A DNA stretch of 64,000 nucleotides from Steinernema hermaphroditum (taxonomy: Eukaryota > Nematoda > Chromadorea > Rhabditida > Steinernematidae): positions 14,508,001-14,572,000 of the forward strand of contig CM059621.1 of NCBI GenBank assembly GCA_030435675.1. Reading direction: 5' to 3'. Numbering within the stretch: the first letter of the stretch is position 1; each line of letters starts with the position of its first letter. This document shows positions 45,112 through 55,919 of this stretch, one piece after another. The notes below the pieces were generated by a model, which was not told the origin of the DNA, searched no databases, and was given only the letters and a program-made list of their open reading frames with translations. A program made the translations under genes and the position numbers.

Positions 45112-45629
45112 CTTGTATCTTCTTATACTCCTATATACTATTTTGTATTGTAATTATTACTAAAGTAAAAAAAAAGCAAAGTAGAGAATCTTTTCTTGGT
45201 TTATCTGCTTGTCCAGTCGGGAAATGTTGCTACCAACAATCAACACATTCATCTTGACTCTTATGACTTTGAATGAGCGGTTGGTTGTTGAAGCTGTCTA
45301 GTAGACTGCTAGACAAGGTCTGTTTTCCCATTGGTACCATTTTAGACGCCACTGAATGGTTAGACCGGTCGTTTCAGACACTCGATTCTTTTAAGGATCA
45401 CTGCGCACATCTCGCGCCCATATCCTCCGACGGTGTAGGACGTCCGTCAGCCCCAGTTCCCACTAGAATCAACAGTTCTTCTATCGTTCCTGTCAATTGT
45501 TTACATAATTTTGTCGTCCAAATAAGACTTGTTTATATGCACCACAATGGCTCTCTTCTCGAGTTACAAAAACAGACCTTTCGTTTATCGTTTAAGCGTT
45601 TATCACTATTCCCACTTCTCGCTTCATCG
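45112..45629. other. 3' region of DEP gene 1 and promoter of the lectin gene
   Basis: Up to about 45320 this is part of the DEP duplication. From 45295 to 45400 there are many GTCTAG/TAGAC words. No additional gene is supported. Confidence 0.45.
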
Positions 45630-46240
45630 ATGAAGAGCCTACTCGTCCTTCTTTTCCTGAATTTCTTCGTATTCGCTTTCGCCGATGACATTACCGTACA
45701 CTGTGGAGATAGGACTTTCCCTGGTGGTCATCAATTAATGGGTAAGCAGATGCACGCTCCCGAAGATCACATTCATATCCAGAAACGAAATGCAAAAGCG
45801 GATGGCGACCCTTCCGTGACGCCTGCTACCGTCTATTCTACTCGTCTCTGAAGTGGGCCGCCGCGGCCGACTTCTGCGCCCTTCGAGGAGGGCATCTGGT
45901 CTCAATCATCGACGACAAAGAGAACGACTTCGTCAAGGAGCTCGTGGTTTCCGTTGGCCAAGGCATCTCCCATTGGATCGGCGGTTTTACCTCTGTCCAC
46001 AACGCTGATCTACTCTGGACCGACGGATCTCCGTGGGAATACATGAGTCCCATCGAGACGAACTCCACGAACAGCCCTAGGCGTTGCGCTGTGGTAATAG
46101 GATACTGTACATAGAATACTGTAGAAAAGAAATTCTAGGCCAATGTCGTTCTGGCCACCTCCATCGAATGGTACATGGATCATTGTGATAGTGAGTGGCC
46201 CTTCATCTGCAAGAAGGGAAAGTGGAAGGATTCTTTTTGA
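45630..46240 (+). CDS. Secreted C-type lectin-like domain protein 1
   Basis: Exons 45630-45741, 45783-46093 and 46139-46240 join in phase (phases 1 and 0) to give 174 residues. Residues 1-18 are a signal peptide (MKSLLVLLFLNFFVFAFA). The single CTLD runs from CKSGWRPFRDACYRLF through FCALRGGHLVSI, HWIGGF and LLWTDGSPWEY to the final CDSEWPFICKK. The four core cysteines (ACY, FCA, RRCAV, ICK) are present. EPN/QPD calcium-sugar motifs are not seen, so carbohydrate binding is uncertain. Nematode CTLDs are often secreted immune effectors. A second gene with the same exon phases lies at 63375. Confidence 0.9.
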
Positions 46241-46421
46241 AGAAGTGCTGAATAATAAACATGTTCTGGAAGGACTTCATCCATCAATTCACAAAGACCA
46301 GATAAGTAACGATAATACGGTTCAACAACTGAAAACAACAAGTATACAAGCAAATTTATGAATGAAGTCTGACATTGTTAATAGCAACCAATAACCAAGG
46401 AAGCAGCACGAGCATAAAATC

Positions 46422-46666
46422 CTATTTCGCAAACTCCTTTCCGATAGTCAGCATCAATTCAATGAGATCATATCTACCGTTATCAACCATATAGTTTAGC
46501 AGCGTATCGTTGTTGATGATGAACATGAAGAGCTCGTCCATGGGACACCGTCCACCACTGCAGCCGCATCTGACTTTCTTCTTTGTTGGATCAACTGAGC
46601 TCACTGCCGCTGGTGCACTGCGTGAGTAGCCTCCGCGGCCCATATGCATCGTTGTGCCTGTATCTG
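46422..46666 (-). CDS. Small hypothetical protein, 5' end uncertain
   Basis: On the minus strand an exon begins after TTTCCAG at 46667. The first ATG inside it is at 46649, giving 75 residues; an upstream coding exon is possible. The sequence has CGCSGGRCPMDELF and a C-terminal helical-looking part (YDLIELMLTIGKEFAK). No family is recognised. Confidence 0.4.
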
Positions 46667-46824
46667 GAAATATATCGCACAATTAGCAAAACAGTAAGCT
46701 CGAGGAAACAGGAACACTGCAAAAAAAAACACGCAAGCAATATCACTCGACACCAGCGGCAGTGAGTCGACTCTTAAGTGGGACCAATACAGAAATTCAC
46801 TTTACTACATATCGAACAGCACGA

Positions 46825-47058
46825 TTAGCGACGGTGTCGATTCTTCGCAGTCGACTGAGTTTGACGCATGGCCGCAGGACGCCTCACCGGGGTCGGTTGG
46901 GCCGACTGAGTGGGTTGATCTGGCTGAGGATGATCCCGGGCGTCGTCTTCGCCAGAACTCTTCTTCCCTCCGCACATGATGAGGGACGTCAGGACGAACG
47001 CGCCCAAGAAGAGTAGCGCTGAAGAGAGCGCTATAAACGAGTCGATTTCGGAATTCAT
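46825..47058 (-). CDS. Small single-pass membrane protein with Pro/Gln-rich tail
   Basis: Seventy-seven residues in one exon. A short polar N-terminus (MNSEIDS) precedes a hydrophobic helix (FIALSSALLFLGAFVLTSLI), then MCGGKKSSG and a tail rich in Pro, Gln and Arg. The topology (short lumenal N-terminus, basic cytoplasmic flank, disordered tail) resembles the protein at 3892-4578, including a cysteine-glycine-lysine stop-transfer flank. CATCTGAAATTC just upstream means an acceptor (TTTCAG) lies directly before the ATG, perhaps for trans-splicing. Confidence 0.55.
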   Translation of the reverse strand: MNSEIDSFIALSSALLFLGAFVLTSLIMCGGKKSSGEDDARDHPQPDQPTQSAQPTPVRRPAAMRQTQSTAKNRHRR

Positions 47059-47181
47059 CTGAAATTCGCGGTGTTTAACGAGAGAGAGGGGAAGAACACG
47101 ACCTACCTTAGAGGAAAGAAGGGAAAAAAATGAAGCATGTTTGATCACGATCGCGACAAAAATTTGTCTGTAGACACTCAC

Positions 47182-47439
47182 AAGTAGACAGACGGCATCT
47201 TCGTGCGTCGATTATCCTGTCGCGGTCGTGTTCAGTGCAAACTTAGTATGCAAGGCGAATTCAATAAAGTCAATCACAACAACGATTCACAACTGCAACA
47301 GATACAAAGAAACACACCGAAGACATGAAAGTAACCGCTTATGTGATCGAACACGTCAATGTCAACACACACGCACACCAACGAAAACAAAACCGTTTAT
47401 TCAAACTAACTATCACAAGTGACATCGGGGTGCATTAAA
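47182..47439. other. Short intergenic stretch, no gene seen
   Basis: AT-rich sequence between the membrane-protein gene and the DnaJ 3' end. Nothing else is recognised. Confidence 0.4.
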
Positions 47440-48596
47440 TTAAGCATCAGGTAAAATACGCTTAACCGCCATCTTCTGTTCCGCATTGAGGCTTGAAGGG
47501 AACACAACGGTGAAGTGAAGAATGAGATCACCGGACTGGTCCATATTCTTGTTTCTGACCAGTCCATGTCCAGACAGGCTAAAAGAACAAGTGAATGTCA
47601 TCAATAATACGAGCTGAGCAACTAACGTAATGGTCTGTCCGTGCTTAATGATTCCAGTAGTCGTGTACGAATACGTGCCACCCATCAGCAATGGCACCGG
47701 AATGGTACATCCACAGAGCGCATCCTTCAGAGAGATCTTTACATCATAGTGGAGATCAGCACCATTGGCATCTCGCCGGAAAGTCGGATGTGGCTTGTTC
47801 TTCACAGTAAACACAATATCTGCCGGAATGCGGTTGGGACGCTGGTCGCCCTCCTCTTTGAACGTGATCTTGGTGCCTTCTTTCCATCCCGGTTTGATTT
47901 CGATAGCGAGATCTTTTGTTTCTGTCCGAGTTATACCGTTTACGGTTAATATGGTTTTTGTGATCCGCATCTTCTTCAAGCACCCAGTCATAAGGTCCTC
48001 CAAAGACACGTACACACTGTGGTGAACAGGAGGATCCTTCTCTTTCCTCGGTTGTTGCGTTTGGCCGCCGAAGTTGGTGCCACTGAAAAATGTCTAAATT
48101 TCGACAATATAACGGCCATACAACATTTTATAACAAACCCCTCCGCTGGGAAAACCGCCGAACGAAGAGCTCGCTCCGAAGAAGTCATCCCTGAATCCGG
48201 AAAGCCCGGAAGAATCATCTCCGAACATTTGCCGGAACATGTTCATTGGATCCTCACTGAACAGATCGTTCAAATGCATTCAGTGGCGGAATACACATAC
48301 TTGAATGAGTAGTACTGCCGCGATCCGCGTGTGCCATTGAATCCAGAGAAACCAGCTCCCGGTGTTTCACCCTTCAATCCGGCCTCACCGTACTGGTCGT
48401 AGATAGTCCTCTTTTGCGGATCGGCTAGCACATCGTAGGCTTCGGCAACGTCCTTGAATTTCGCTTCCGCCGTTTTGTCGCCCTTGTTCTTGTCGGGATG
48501 CCACCGGAGCGCCGCTTTGCGATAGGCTTTCTTGATCTCCTCGTCGCTGGCTCCCTTCGCCACACCCAGAATCTTGTAGTAGTCTTTCCCAGTCAT
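47440..48596 (-). CDS. dnj-13: DnaJ subfamily B Hsp40 co-chaperone
   Basis: Exons 48596-48301, 48256-48139, 48093-47627 and 47578-47440 join in phase to 339 residues, close to DNAJB1 and C. elegans DNJ-13. The J domain carries HPD at 33-35 within [11 protein letters not shown] Gly/Phe-rich linker ([17 protein letters not shown]) is followed by the C-terminal substrate-binding beta domains ([46 protein letters not shown]) and the dimerisation end. It stimulates Hsp70 ATPase in the cytosol. Exon 2/3 was joined GGG/ACA because both sites are phase 0 and leave a 45-base intron; TTTTTCAG 10 bases on would break the frame. A four-unit heat-shock element lies about 300 bases upstream. Confidence 0.95.
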
Positions 48597-48884
48597 GGTA
48601 TACACCTATTCTGAAAAAGGTAATACAATAAGAACTTTGGTGGTATCGCGAATTGGACGCGCACAAGAAATGCGAACTCGGATTTTCGGAATCTCCCAAT
48701 TTCGGAGCTGAAAACAGCTGGGAATAAAAGACCACTCTGTTTCAGAACCTTAAAAATTGAGAAAAACGGCAGGAAACGTTCCAGTGAAACATTCGACAGA
48801 ACATCGCAACAGAACACTCGCTAGAGCGACAACACCTAAACCTTTTGAGCGTTTCGAGACACGAGACAAAGTTAGGATTCTTTC

Positions 48885-48904
48885 CTTCTGGAACATTCTA
48901 GAAC
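48885..48904. promoter_or_regulatory. Heat-shock element (four perfect pentamers)
   Basis: TTCTGGAACATTCTAGAAC contains TTC-GAA-TTC-GAA with exact two-base spacing, the HSF1 consensus. It lies between dnj-13 (start 48596, minus) and the PDZ gene (start 49171, plus). A looser cluster of GAA/TTC units occurs at 48771-48803. Heat induction of dnj-13 is inferred. Confidence 0.75.
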
Positions 48905-48942
48905 ACTCCAATCATCCAGAGTCGGAGCTGCGACCTCTGTGA

Positions 48943-49012
48943 CTGCAGACACATTTCGAGACGATTGCAGACAGTACAATCTCTTCAATCCCGTCTCGAA
49001 ATGTGTCTGCAG
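48943..49012. repeat. Perfect 21-base inverted repeat (hairpin)
   Basis: 48943-48963 (CTGCAGACACATTTCGAGAC plus G) is the exact reverse complement of 48992-49012, with a 28-base loop. It is intergenic, between the heat-shock element and the PDZ gene. Confidence 0.9.
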
Positions 49013-49170
49013 ACTCGCAAAAGCTACTTAAGGCGCAGCCAACCATTTGCGCCTCATTTCATTTGTGAGGTTCCATTGAAACAGCTCGGTTTCTTTCCCG
49101 ACGTCTTCCAGCATTCATGCCAAAGTAACTAGCAGCATCTAGGTCGTAAACCCCAAGCATGTCAATTTAG

Positions 49171-50522
49171 ATGGAAGAACAGGTGAACGCTGGATTCGGT
49201 CAAAAAATTCCTCCGAAGCTGTACTCTGTGGTCAGCGTGGCCTGCAAAGGGCAAAAGAATCTGAAGGTGAGTTTCGTGACTTTGAGAGTCTTTCTGATGA
49301 ATGTTTCTTTAGATGGGACTGCGCATGACGTCGACATGTGTGGTTAATAAAGTAGAGCGAGGATCGGTTGTGGACTGCAGCCTGCAGTATGGCGACCTTC
49401 TTCTGAAGATCGATGGGCATCGCGTGGATAAGAGGAAACAAGCGCTCGATGTGTTAAAGAAGTATTCGCAGGGTGATTTCAAGGTAGTTTTGATTTTCGC
49501 GAAGCTCAGTTTTATGCTTCTTTAGATAACCTTCACGGTTGCCCGTCTGAAGACGCAAATTCCGCTTCAGCTCAGCCGACTGCCGCGTGATTGCGAAGCC
49601 ATTGAAGGCTTCAACTACCACACCGCCGTTATGTACAGCTTGAAGGGCTGCAAGCTTGGGCTCGGTATCAAATCATACAACACGAAGGTGATAGGATCTA
49701 TATTCGATTCTTCTTCTAAATAAAACGATTTTAGGTGTTTGTTTCACGAGTGACGGAATGCACGCTTTCATCGATGTGTCTCTCAGTTGGCGATGCTATT
49801 ATCGACATCGACAGCCTCCCAGTGACCAGCGTGGACCAGGCCAAAACGCTCGTCTTTGACCGACTCCGCTCCAAGGGCTTTGTGACGATGGCCATTGAAC
49901 AGGCTAATGATCCCAGTAATGCACAGTATGTGATGCTGGCGCTGAAAGCAGAAAAGACCCAAGGCCCCGATGAGCCAGTTCCGCAAGACGTCATTGATAT
50001 CGCGAAGGACGAAGTGCGGCGATTTCAAACAAACGAACTAAAAGTTGGACAATCGATTTTAAAAGAGCGCAGGTAAGTTGGACTGATGATCTCCACAAAT
50101 AACTGATCGTTTTATAGAGGTGCGTCCAAGAAGAAAAATGTTACATTCGGCGCCTCGAGTGTGATCTGTCCCATCGCATGCGAAACAAATCCGAAACTGC
50201 TGGTGCATGTCTATCCGCAGCACCTGCAAAATCCTCTTTTGATCACACAAGGTGTTCTTGTCCAGCAGCGTAAGCTCACTGAACCTTTACAGCCACTGAT
50301 TGCCTTATTTCAGCAACTAAAGCACCTACGAGTCCACTGCCGTCCACTTCAGGCCAACATGACTTCCCCGGAGCGGAGATGGTTGAAGGAACCACTGAGG
50401 CAAAGTTTTCACGCGAGAGGACGACTGATGACAAGACCGACAACAATGAGCGAAGTGTCGAGACAGAAGATGTGGAAGCGCCCAAACAGGGTCAAAAGAC
50501 CAAGACGAAATACGGCAAATAA
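49171..50522 (+). CDS. Two-PDZ-domain scaffold protein
   Basis: Six exons close in phase to 375 residues: 49171-49266, 49313-49483, 49526-49687, 49735-50072, 50118-50269 and 50314-50522. The first PDZ-like fold covers about 18-105 (MGLRMTSTCVVNKVERGS, GDLLLKIDGHRVDKR, FTVAR). The second covers about 125-220 (LGLGIKSYNTKVFVSRV, SVGDAIIDIDSLPV). The carboxylate-binding loop is GxG-poor in domain 1 (KMGLRM). The tail is polar and charged, ending TKTKYGK. A scaffold role is inferred from the domains. TTTAG directly precedes the ATG, compatible with trans-splicing. The gene converges on the TAF-like gene, with 149 bases between the two stops. Confidence 0.85.
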
Positions 50523-50671
50523 CCCCCCTTAAAGCACAGTAACCATTGGTTGAAATTTTTATGTCGGGGATTACGGACGTTAGTTCACAGATATGTACAG
50601 ATAAAATTACGACAAATACATTAAAATAGGATACATATAGAAGATATAGGTAGATTAGGTTAGACTGCTAG

Positions 50672-52062
50672 TTACAGGTCCCTGTCATAGGCCGCACGCT
50701 TGGGCGACGGGCGCTTTCGAGGACGACCCTTTTGACGCTTTCGTGTCTGCAAAGCCAAAGTTAATGCTATCCAGAACGTATGCGCTTACACGGACAGGAG
50801 GTGGTGTCGTGTTGCTCTCCTTCGCTTTTCGCACGTGCTCTTCCATCAAAGCACGATTAATGCGAATGACGATGTTGGGTAAGCCGGTCCTGGTGGATAT
50901 CTCAGTGATCACCATGCACAGCTCGTCAGCGCCCAAAGGAATTCGCTTCTCCGTTGTGATGGAGCTCGATGGTGAGCCATGGCTCAATTCATGGCGCGAA
51001 ATTTCAGTTATAGGCAGAGTCTGCAAAACAGATTGTTTAGCACAGATAGTCAAGGAGCTACTCTACCCTATCTGCGCCTTCGGCGCCATCCATTTCCGAC
51101 ATGTCAGCGTCCGAGTCGGCGTGGCGGGCCATTTCCACATCGGAACACGACGATGTTGCACTACTCATACTTTCTTGAAGCGTGCGACTAGTTTTGTTTG
51201 CGGTAGTGTTACTTGATTCTGCCCTATCGAGAACACTGCGCTTTATGCGGATGATAAGTTTCTCCGGCTTGAAGAAACCTAGTGCGCGAACGGGCATATT
51301 CGCGAAGTTGGGGAACTCCCTAAATGTGAAAGATGAACCATTTCATAGTTCAAGCATTTGTATTACGTTGGCAAAGAGCTCAAATCCGACTTAAATTCGC
51401 TGGTTCGCCGCCCTTTACTCTGCTTCGGCTCGCTTGGTTCCAACTCTATCGTTGAATCAGTCCGCGCCCCTTCCAGCAAGCGACGTCGTGCCTCCGCTTC
51501 AACCTCCTCTTTCATGGGTACTTCATCGTGAAAGCAACGTGGGATGTCGCTGCTCCAGCCTGTGATGCTCTCTGGCTTTACGGGAAAGTGTGGGACCTGG
51601 AACAAAGAATACTTGAGCTTTTCAGGGCTGATTGATGGACAGCTTACCGCTTTGGACGGTAGCGGGACAGGGTTAGGACAGTTCGCAAACCGTATCAGGT
51701 CATCCGTGTCCACTTGCAACTCACGACACACCTGAATTGTATCCTCAACGCTAACCGTCGACCGATTGCCTGCAAAGGTCAGTTTTAGCAACACCAGAGA
51801 GTGGCACAAAATTACCGATTTCGGCGTAAGAGAGCGCCTTGACAAACATCTGCCTCATGTACTCCTCCAACAGGTCGGAAAGCACAAGAATTGCACGGCA
51901 GCGAGCCGAACGGAATCCAGCGCCGTGCACCATAGCTGCCACGGAGCGTACCAATTCTTTACGTGCGAAATCAAGCGAAGGGTCGTCTGCGAACTTCAGG
52001 TTCAGGAACTTCTCCGCTTCGGCATTCCCATTCGGCAGCTTGCAGCAAGTTTCGGTAGCCAT
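50672..52062 (-). CDS. TAF8/TAF3-like histone-fold subunit of TFIID
   Basis: Exons 52062-51816, 51769-51648, 51596-51367, 51319-51067, 51020-50790 and 50746-50672 close in phase to 385 residues. Residues about 35-110 form a bromodomain-associated histone fold (ELVRSVAAMVHGAGFRSARC, AILVLSDLLEEYMRQM, VSVEDTIQVCRELQVDTDDL), followed by PLPSKAVPHFPVKPES, the short linker typical of TAF8/TAF3. The rest is acidic and Ser/Thr-rich. The C-terminus is strongly basic (RKRQKGRPRKRPSPKR) with an AT-hook-like GRPRKR that may also act as a nuclear signal. No PHD finger is seen, which favours TAF8 over metazoan TAF3. The protein would pair with a TAF10-type partner in TFIID. Confidence 0.75.
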
Positions 52063-52099
52063 GGCAGAGGACGGCCGTCAGCGGTGAGAGCGCTCGGAG

Positions 52100-53110
52100 C
52101 GAACTCGCCATGTGCGTTTAGACGAATGTCTATAGACATTCCCCGTGGGACCGTCTGATTTAAAGTGCAGCTTGCTGTCTACCAGCAACGTGGAAAGGTC
52201 GGTCTGGAGTCGTCGCACAGACCAAGGGGCGGGTTTCGGACTTTTCGGTTTTTTTTCGGATGAATCAGAACAGAAAACTGGATTTCGGATCTATCGTTTT
52301 GGTGTAAAGATCGTGAACTAGTATGAAGGTGTCCGAAGTATGAAGGTGCGTTCTGCTTCAAATCTATATCTGCTTCAAATTGTGCGTATTCAAAATCAAT
52401 GGTAGTGGCTATCGTGGCGTTCGAACCATGGCACCGGCGCGTCACCAAGCGCTTCCACTTCGTGAGAGGTGAAGCGGCTGTCGCAACATTCGCGTTCCTC
52501 GTTCATGAACTCTCCAGATCTCGAAGAGCGCGTCGGTGCCGTGATTGAAATAGAATGCGCTGCTGTGGGAAAAGACCGAGAAGGAGATCTTGGGCGCGTA
52601 AGCATGACATCCGTCGCGTGGTCGATAGCCAGCAGTTGGAGTCAACGACGGCAGAGTAGGGGGGGGGGGGCGACGTGGGGCGGAGGTGACCGACCAGTAG
52701 GAGCTCCTGTGGGCGACGCTGTGTGTGGCAGCAAAGAGAGAGAGAGAGGAGCAGTGTCCAGTGAACAGGGCGCCGTACTCCAGTGGCAGTATCCAATAAA
52801 CTGGGAAGAGCTTCCCGGGAGGTTCCTATTCCCAGTTTATTGGATACGGCCACAAGTGATTCTCCTTTGTCTCCTCTGCAAAGGACGAGGAGTTTTTTTT
52901 CAACTGTGAGACAGGACAGCCTCTTCTCTCCTCACCGCGGGTAGGGCGTGTAGGTGGTGGTATTGGTGGCATTGAGTTCGAGCGACACCCTCTCGGAGGC
53001 CGTCTTAAAGTGGTGGCGCCTGCGTTGACGTTGGTTGTGACGAAATTCTTCTTGCTCTCAATCGTATTTGTGCAATTACCACCAGATGATGTTTATGATG
53101 TGTTCGAGCT
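52100..53110. other. Intergenic region between divergent genes
   Basis: No coding gene is supported. It contains a G10 run and a GAGAGA tract at 52660-52760, a long perfect hairpin at 52789-52847, and a probable 5' leader intron ending at 53116. Confidence 0.45.
52789..52847. repeat. Perfect 19-base inverted repeat (hairpin)
   Basis: GTATCCAATAAACTGGGAA at 52789-52807 and its exact reverse complement at 52829-52847, loop 21 bases. The arms are long enough for a microRNA-like precursor, but symmetry this perfect also fits a foldback. Confidence 0.88.
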
Positions 53111-53116
53111 TTTCAG

Positions 53117-53878
53117 ATGCTGCAGTTTTTGTTCGGGCGTCATAAAACTCCTCGAGAGCAACTGCGACAGAACCAGCGCGCCTTGAACAAGGCCATGCGC
53201 GAACTGGACCGTGAGCGTGCCCGTTTGGAAATGCAGGAGAAGACGATTGTCGCCGACATCAAGAAGATGGCGAAGATGGGACAAATGGTGAGTTTCACGT
53301 TCGGATACGCTGAGTTCATCGTTGTGCATTTTAGGATTCAGTGAAAATCATGGCCAAGGACTTAATCAGAACCAGAAAATACGTCAAGAAGTTCATAATG
53401 TTGAAGGCTAATATTCAAGCCGTCTCGCTGAAGGTGCAAACTCTGACAAGTCAAGAAGCTATGGGAGATGTATACTCTCGATTCCCCAATTTCACTGATA
53501 AGCTTACTCTTTTAGGCCATGAAAGGAGTTACGAAAGCCATGCAGGTGATGAATCTGCGGTCAAATTTGCCCCAGATTCAGAAGATCATGATGGAATTTG
53601 AGCGGCAGAGCGGCAACTTGGACATGAAGGAAGAAATCATGAGCGAAACCATTGATGATGCTCTGGGCGACGACGTAGATGAAGAGGAATCCGAGGCGGT
53701 CGTGAACCAGGTGCTGGACGAACTTGGAATTGCGATGAAAGAAGAACTGGCAAATCTTCCCTGCGCAGACGGAACCATTGGTGCAACTGAAGTCACTCCA
53801 CGACAGCCCAGGGTAGAAACGTTTTCCACTGTTGATGCAGATCTCGAAGCTCGTTTGGAACGCCTTAGGCGCCAGTGA
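53117..53878 (+). CDS. vps-2: ESCRT-III subunit VPS2/CHMP2A
   Basis: Exons 53117-53287, 53335-53469 and 53516-53878 join in phase 0 to 222 residues, the same length as human CHMP2A. The N-terminus MLQFLFGRHKTPREQLR and the basic amphipathic helix 1 (RALNKAMRELDRERARLE) are diagnostic of the family. The acidic C-terminal part (DDALGDDVDEEESEAV) and the terminal MIM1 motif (DLEARLERLRRQ), which binds VPS4, are intact. It assembles with CHMP3/CHMP4 in multivesicular-body sorting, abscission and membrane repair. CTTTTCAG abuts the ATG, suggesting trans-splicing or a 5' leader intron. Confidence 0.97.
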
Positions 53879-54511
53879 TGCCTATTGTTTTGCATTTTGC
53901 ATGTATTACCAATTGTTGTCATATATTACTTTTCACTTGCAATCGTAGCCTTTCAGAAATAATATGAGTTATCAGCCTTCGTAGTTTATCGGCATTACAC
54001 TACAAGCGGGAAGTTTTTCCGTGTGGTATGCTGAACATCTTCAGGGTCTTGCAGTTTTTAACTAGAAGATTCTTTTGATAAGCTCTCCGTTGAACAGATG
54101 CATGGTAGACTTGCGATATCGAGGGAGCCAAAAAAAAACTACCGAGAGTGGACTCGCACTGCACGTTCAAAGCATCAACCCGCCACGAGGTTGTCTGTCT
54201 CATTGTCTGCATAGGCAATCGCTATGAGACCCTTTAAATTAAGATGCAGACTGCATGACCATAGACAAAACCCATTTTGGACAAACTGCGCCCACATTCC
54301 GAGTTGTAGACATTGTGTACCGGTCGTGTTTAAAGCTCTTTCACGCGTAATCTTCCTTCAACGTTTTGGTATGTTGGTGTTGGCTGACCTGTGTTGTGCA
54401 GACCGTTTGCCGATTACTGTACTGTTGTCATAGTTTGTGTTCCGCGTCGTGTACTACAGTACCTCTACAGTGTTTCATTGTCAGTCCTCATCTTTGTGTG
54501 CTTTGTTTCAG

Positions 54512-55154
54512 ATGGCATCCCGACTCGCCGCCGAGCCGCTCAAGAAGGTGGCACCGCTGAAGCGCATTCCGCTGAAGCGCATTGCCGCCCCACCCTATGG
54601 ATCGAACCTTAACCCGGTTCCGATCGTAAGGGTGGTGGTGGTGGAGAAGCCCACCGCCCCATCTAAGGAGAAGGTATGTCTCTGGCCCAACGCTCTTTTA
54701 ACATTCACTTTCAGTGCCCGGAATGTAACGCTAGCTACTCTAGCGTCAGCTGCCTCAACAGGCACTACAGGGCGAAACACCTCCACGGCGGTGCAGCGAA
54801 GCTCATATGCCCGTTCAACGAATGCAGATTGTGCTTTACGTACTCGGGCGACTTCCAGAAACATCTCCGGCAGGAGCACGAAGTATCTCACATCGAAACG
54901 AAGCGCGGTAAGTTCTTTTTGTCCACCAGCTCAAAGTAATTTCTTCTGATTTAGGAGGCGAATGGAGCGAGAAGGCGAAGAAGCTATACGGGTTGGTCTG
55001 CCCTACCTGCAAGGGCCAATACAGGGATGTGGCCTCTTTCCAGAAGCATCGCTGCGCGCCCTTCGTTGTCCCGTTCTTCTGTGCTGACTGTAAGAAGATG
55101 TTCGGCACTCAAGGAGGCCTCACAAGCCATCGCCGCTCGAACCAGTGTGCTTGA
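54512..55154 (+). CDS. C2H2-type zinc-finger protein
   Basis: Exons 54512-54673, 54715-54907 and 54955-55154 join in phase to 184 residues. The N-terminus is basic and Pro-rich (PLKRIPLKRIAAPPYG). Four zinc-binding segments follow: CPECNASYSSVSCLNRHYRA, CPFNECRLCFTYSGDFQKH, CPTCKGQYRDVASFQKHRC and CADCKKMFGTQGGLTSHRRS, the last closing with NQC in place of a second histidine. Spacing is C-x2-C-x12-H in fingers 1, 3 and 4 and C-x4-C in finger 2. DNA or RNA binding is inferred. GTTTCAG directly precedes the ATG. Confidence 0.85.
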
Positions 55155-55526
55155 TTGTATCTTATGTATATTTCTTTGTTTTGTTTTGCAAAACGTGGTG
55201 TGTAGTTTAAATTACTTTGTCATTAATCGTTTCTTGTTCAATGGTTGGATTCCCTGTTGATGCATATCGTTGTGAGTTGGTGGGGATAAGATGCTTCCTG
55301 TTGTGCTGGGTTCTTCGAATGACGACCTCCTCTTGTGTGTGTGAGTCAAGTGAGTCCTTTTGCCGCCACTTTTCACTCTTCTTTCCTGCCGAAGCAGAAC
55401 CGGAAGTGCTGAAGCAGATTCCAGAGGCGAAAAAAGCGCAGCTTTTCCGTTAGATATTTATAATCTCCATTAGATTAGATATTGTCAAGCAACCGTTTAT
55501 CGATAATTTTATTACAGTCAGTAACT
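55155..55526. other. 3' intergenic region
   Basis: T-rich sequence without a supported gene. It lies between convergent genes. Confidence 0.4.
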
Positions 55527-55799
55527 CTATTTGTCATCGTAGTAGTAGTAATAGTAGTAATATTCGTCACGCTTTTGTCGTCCTTTCTCATCCTGGTTGA
55601 CCGAACGACGGACTTTCACCTCTTTTGGGTCGTCTAAACGCAAAAAGTCGCCTTTCGAAGTGTTCTCCATCTTACCGTCGTTTTGAGGCGCCTCGGGCTT
55701 CACACCATCTCCTTCTGCATCCCCTTTTGGGGTCTCTTCTGGATCGGCCACAACACAATACAGCAATATCAGAGTGACGCAAACAGCACTCAACCGCAT
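55527..55799 (-). CDS. Secreted peptide precursor with Tyr-rich C-terminus
   Basis: Ninety residues in one exon. MRLSAVCVTLILLYCVVA is a signal peptide. A Pro/Glu/Asp/Gly-rich acidic spacer leads to two basic cleavage-type sites (VRRS and GRQKR). The C-terminal piece is DEYYYYYYYYDDK, with eight consecutive tyrosines encoded by TAC/TAT, so not a pure triplet slip. It resembles a prohormone-like or cuticle/matrix peptide; Tyr-rich ends can be cross-linked as dityrosine. Function unknown. Confidence 0.6.
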   Translation of the reverse strand: MRLSAVCVTLILLYCVVADPEETPKGDAEGDGVKPEAPQNDGKMENTSKGDFLRLDDPKEVKVRRSVNQDEKGRQKRDEYYYYYYYYDDK

Positions 55800-55919
55800 G
55801 TCTGTCGATGGAAAACGACCTCCGATAACTCATCCCAGTTTTATCCGTCCTAACAACGCAATATTCCGGTTCTCCCGGTGGCAGCTCATCGCAATTAGCG
55901 ATGCCGAAGGTCAATCAGT

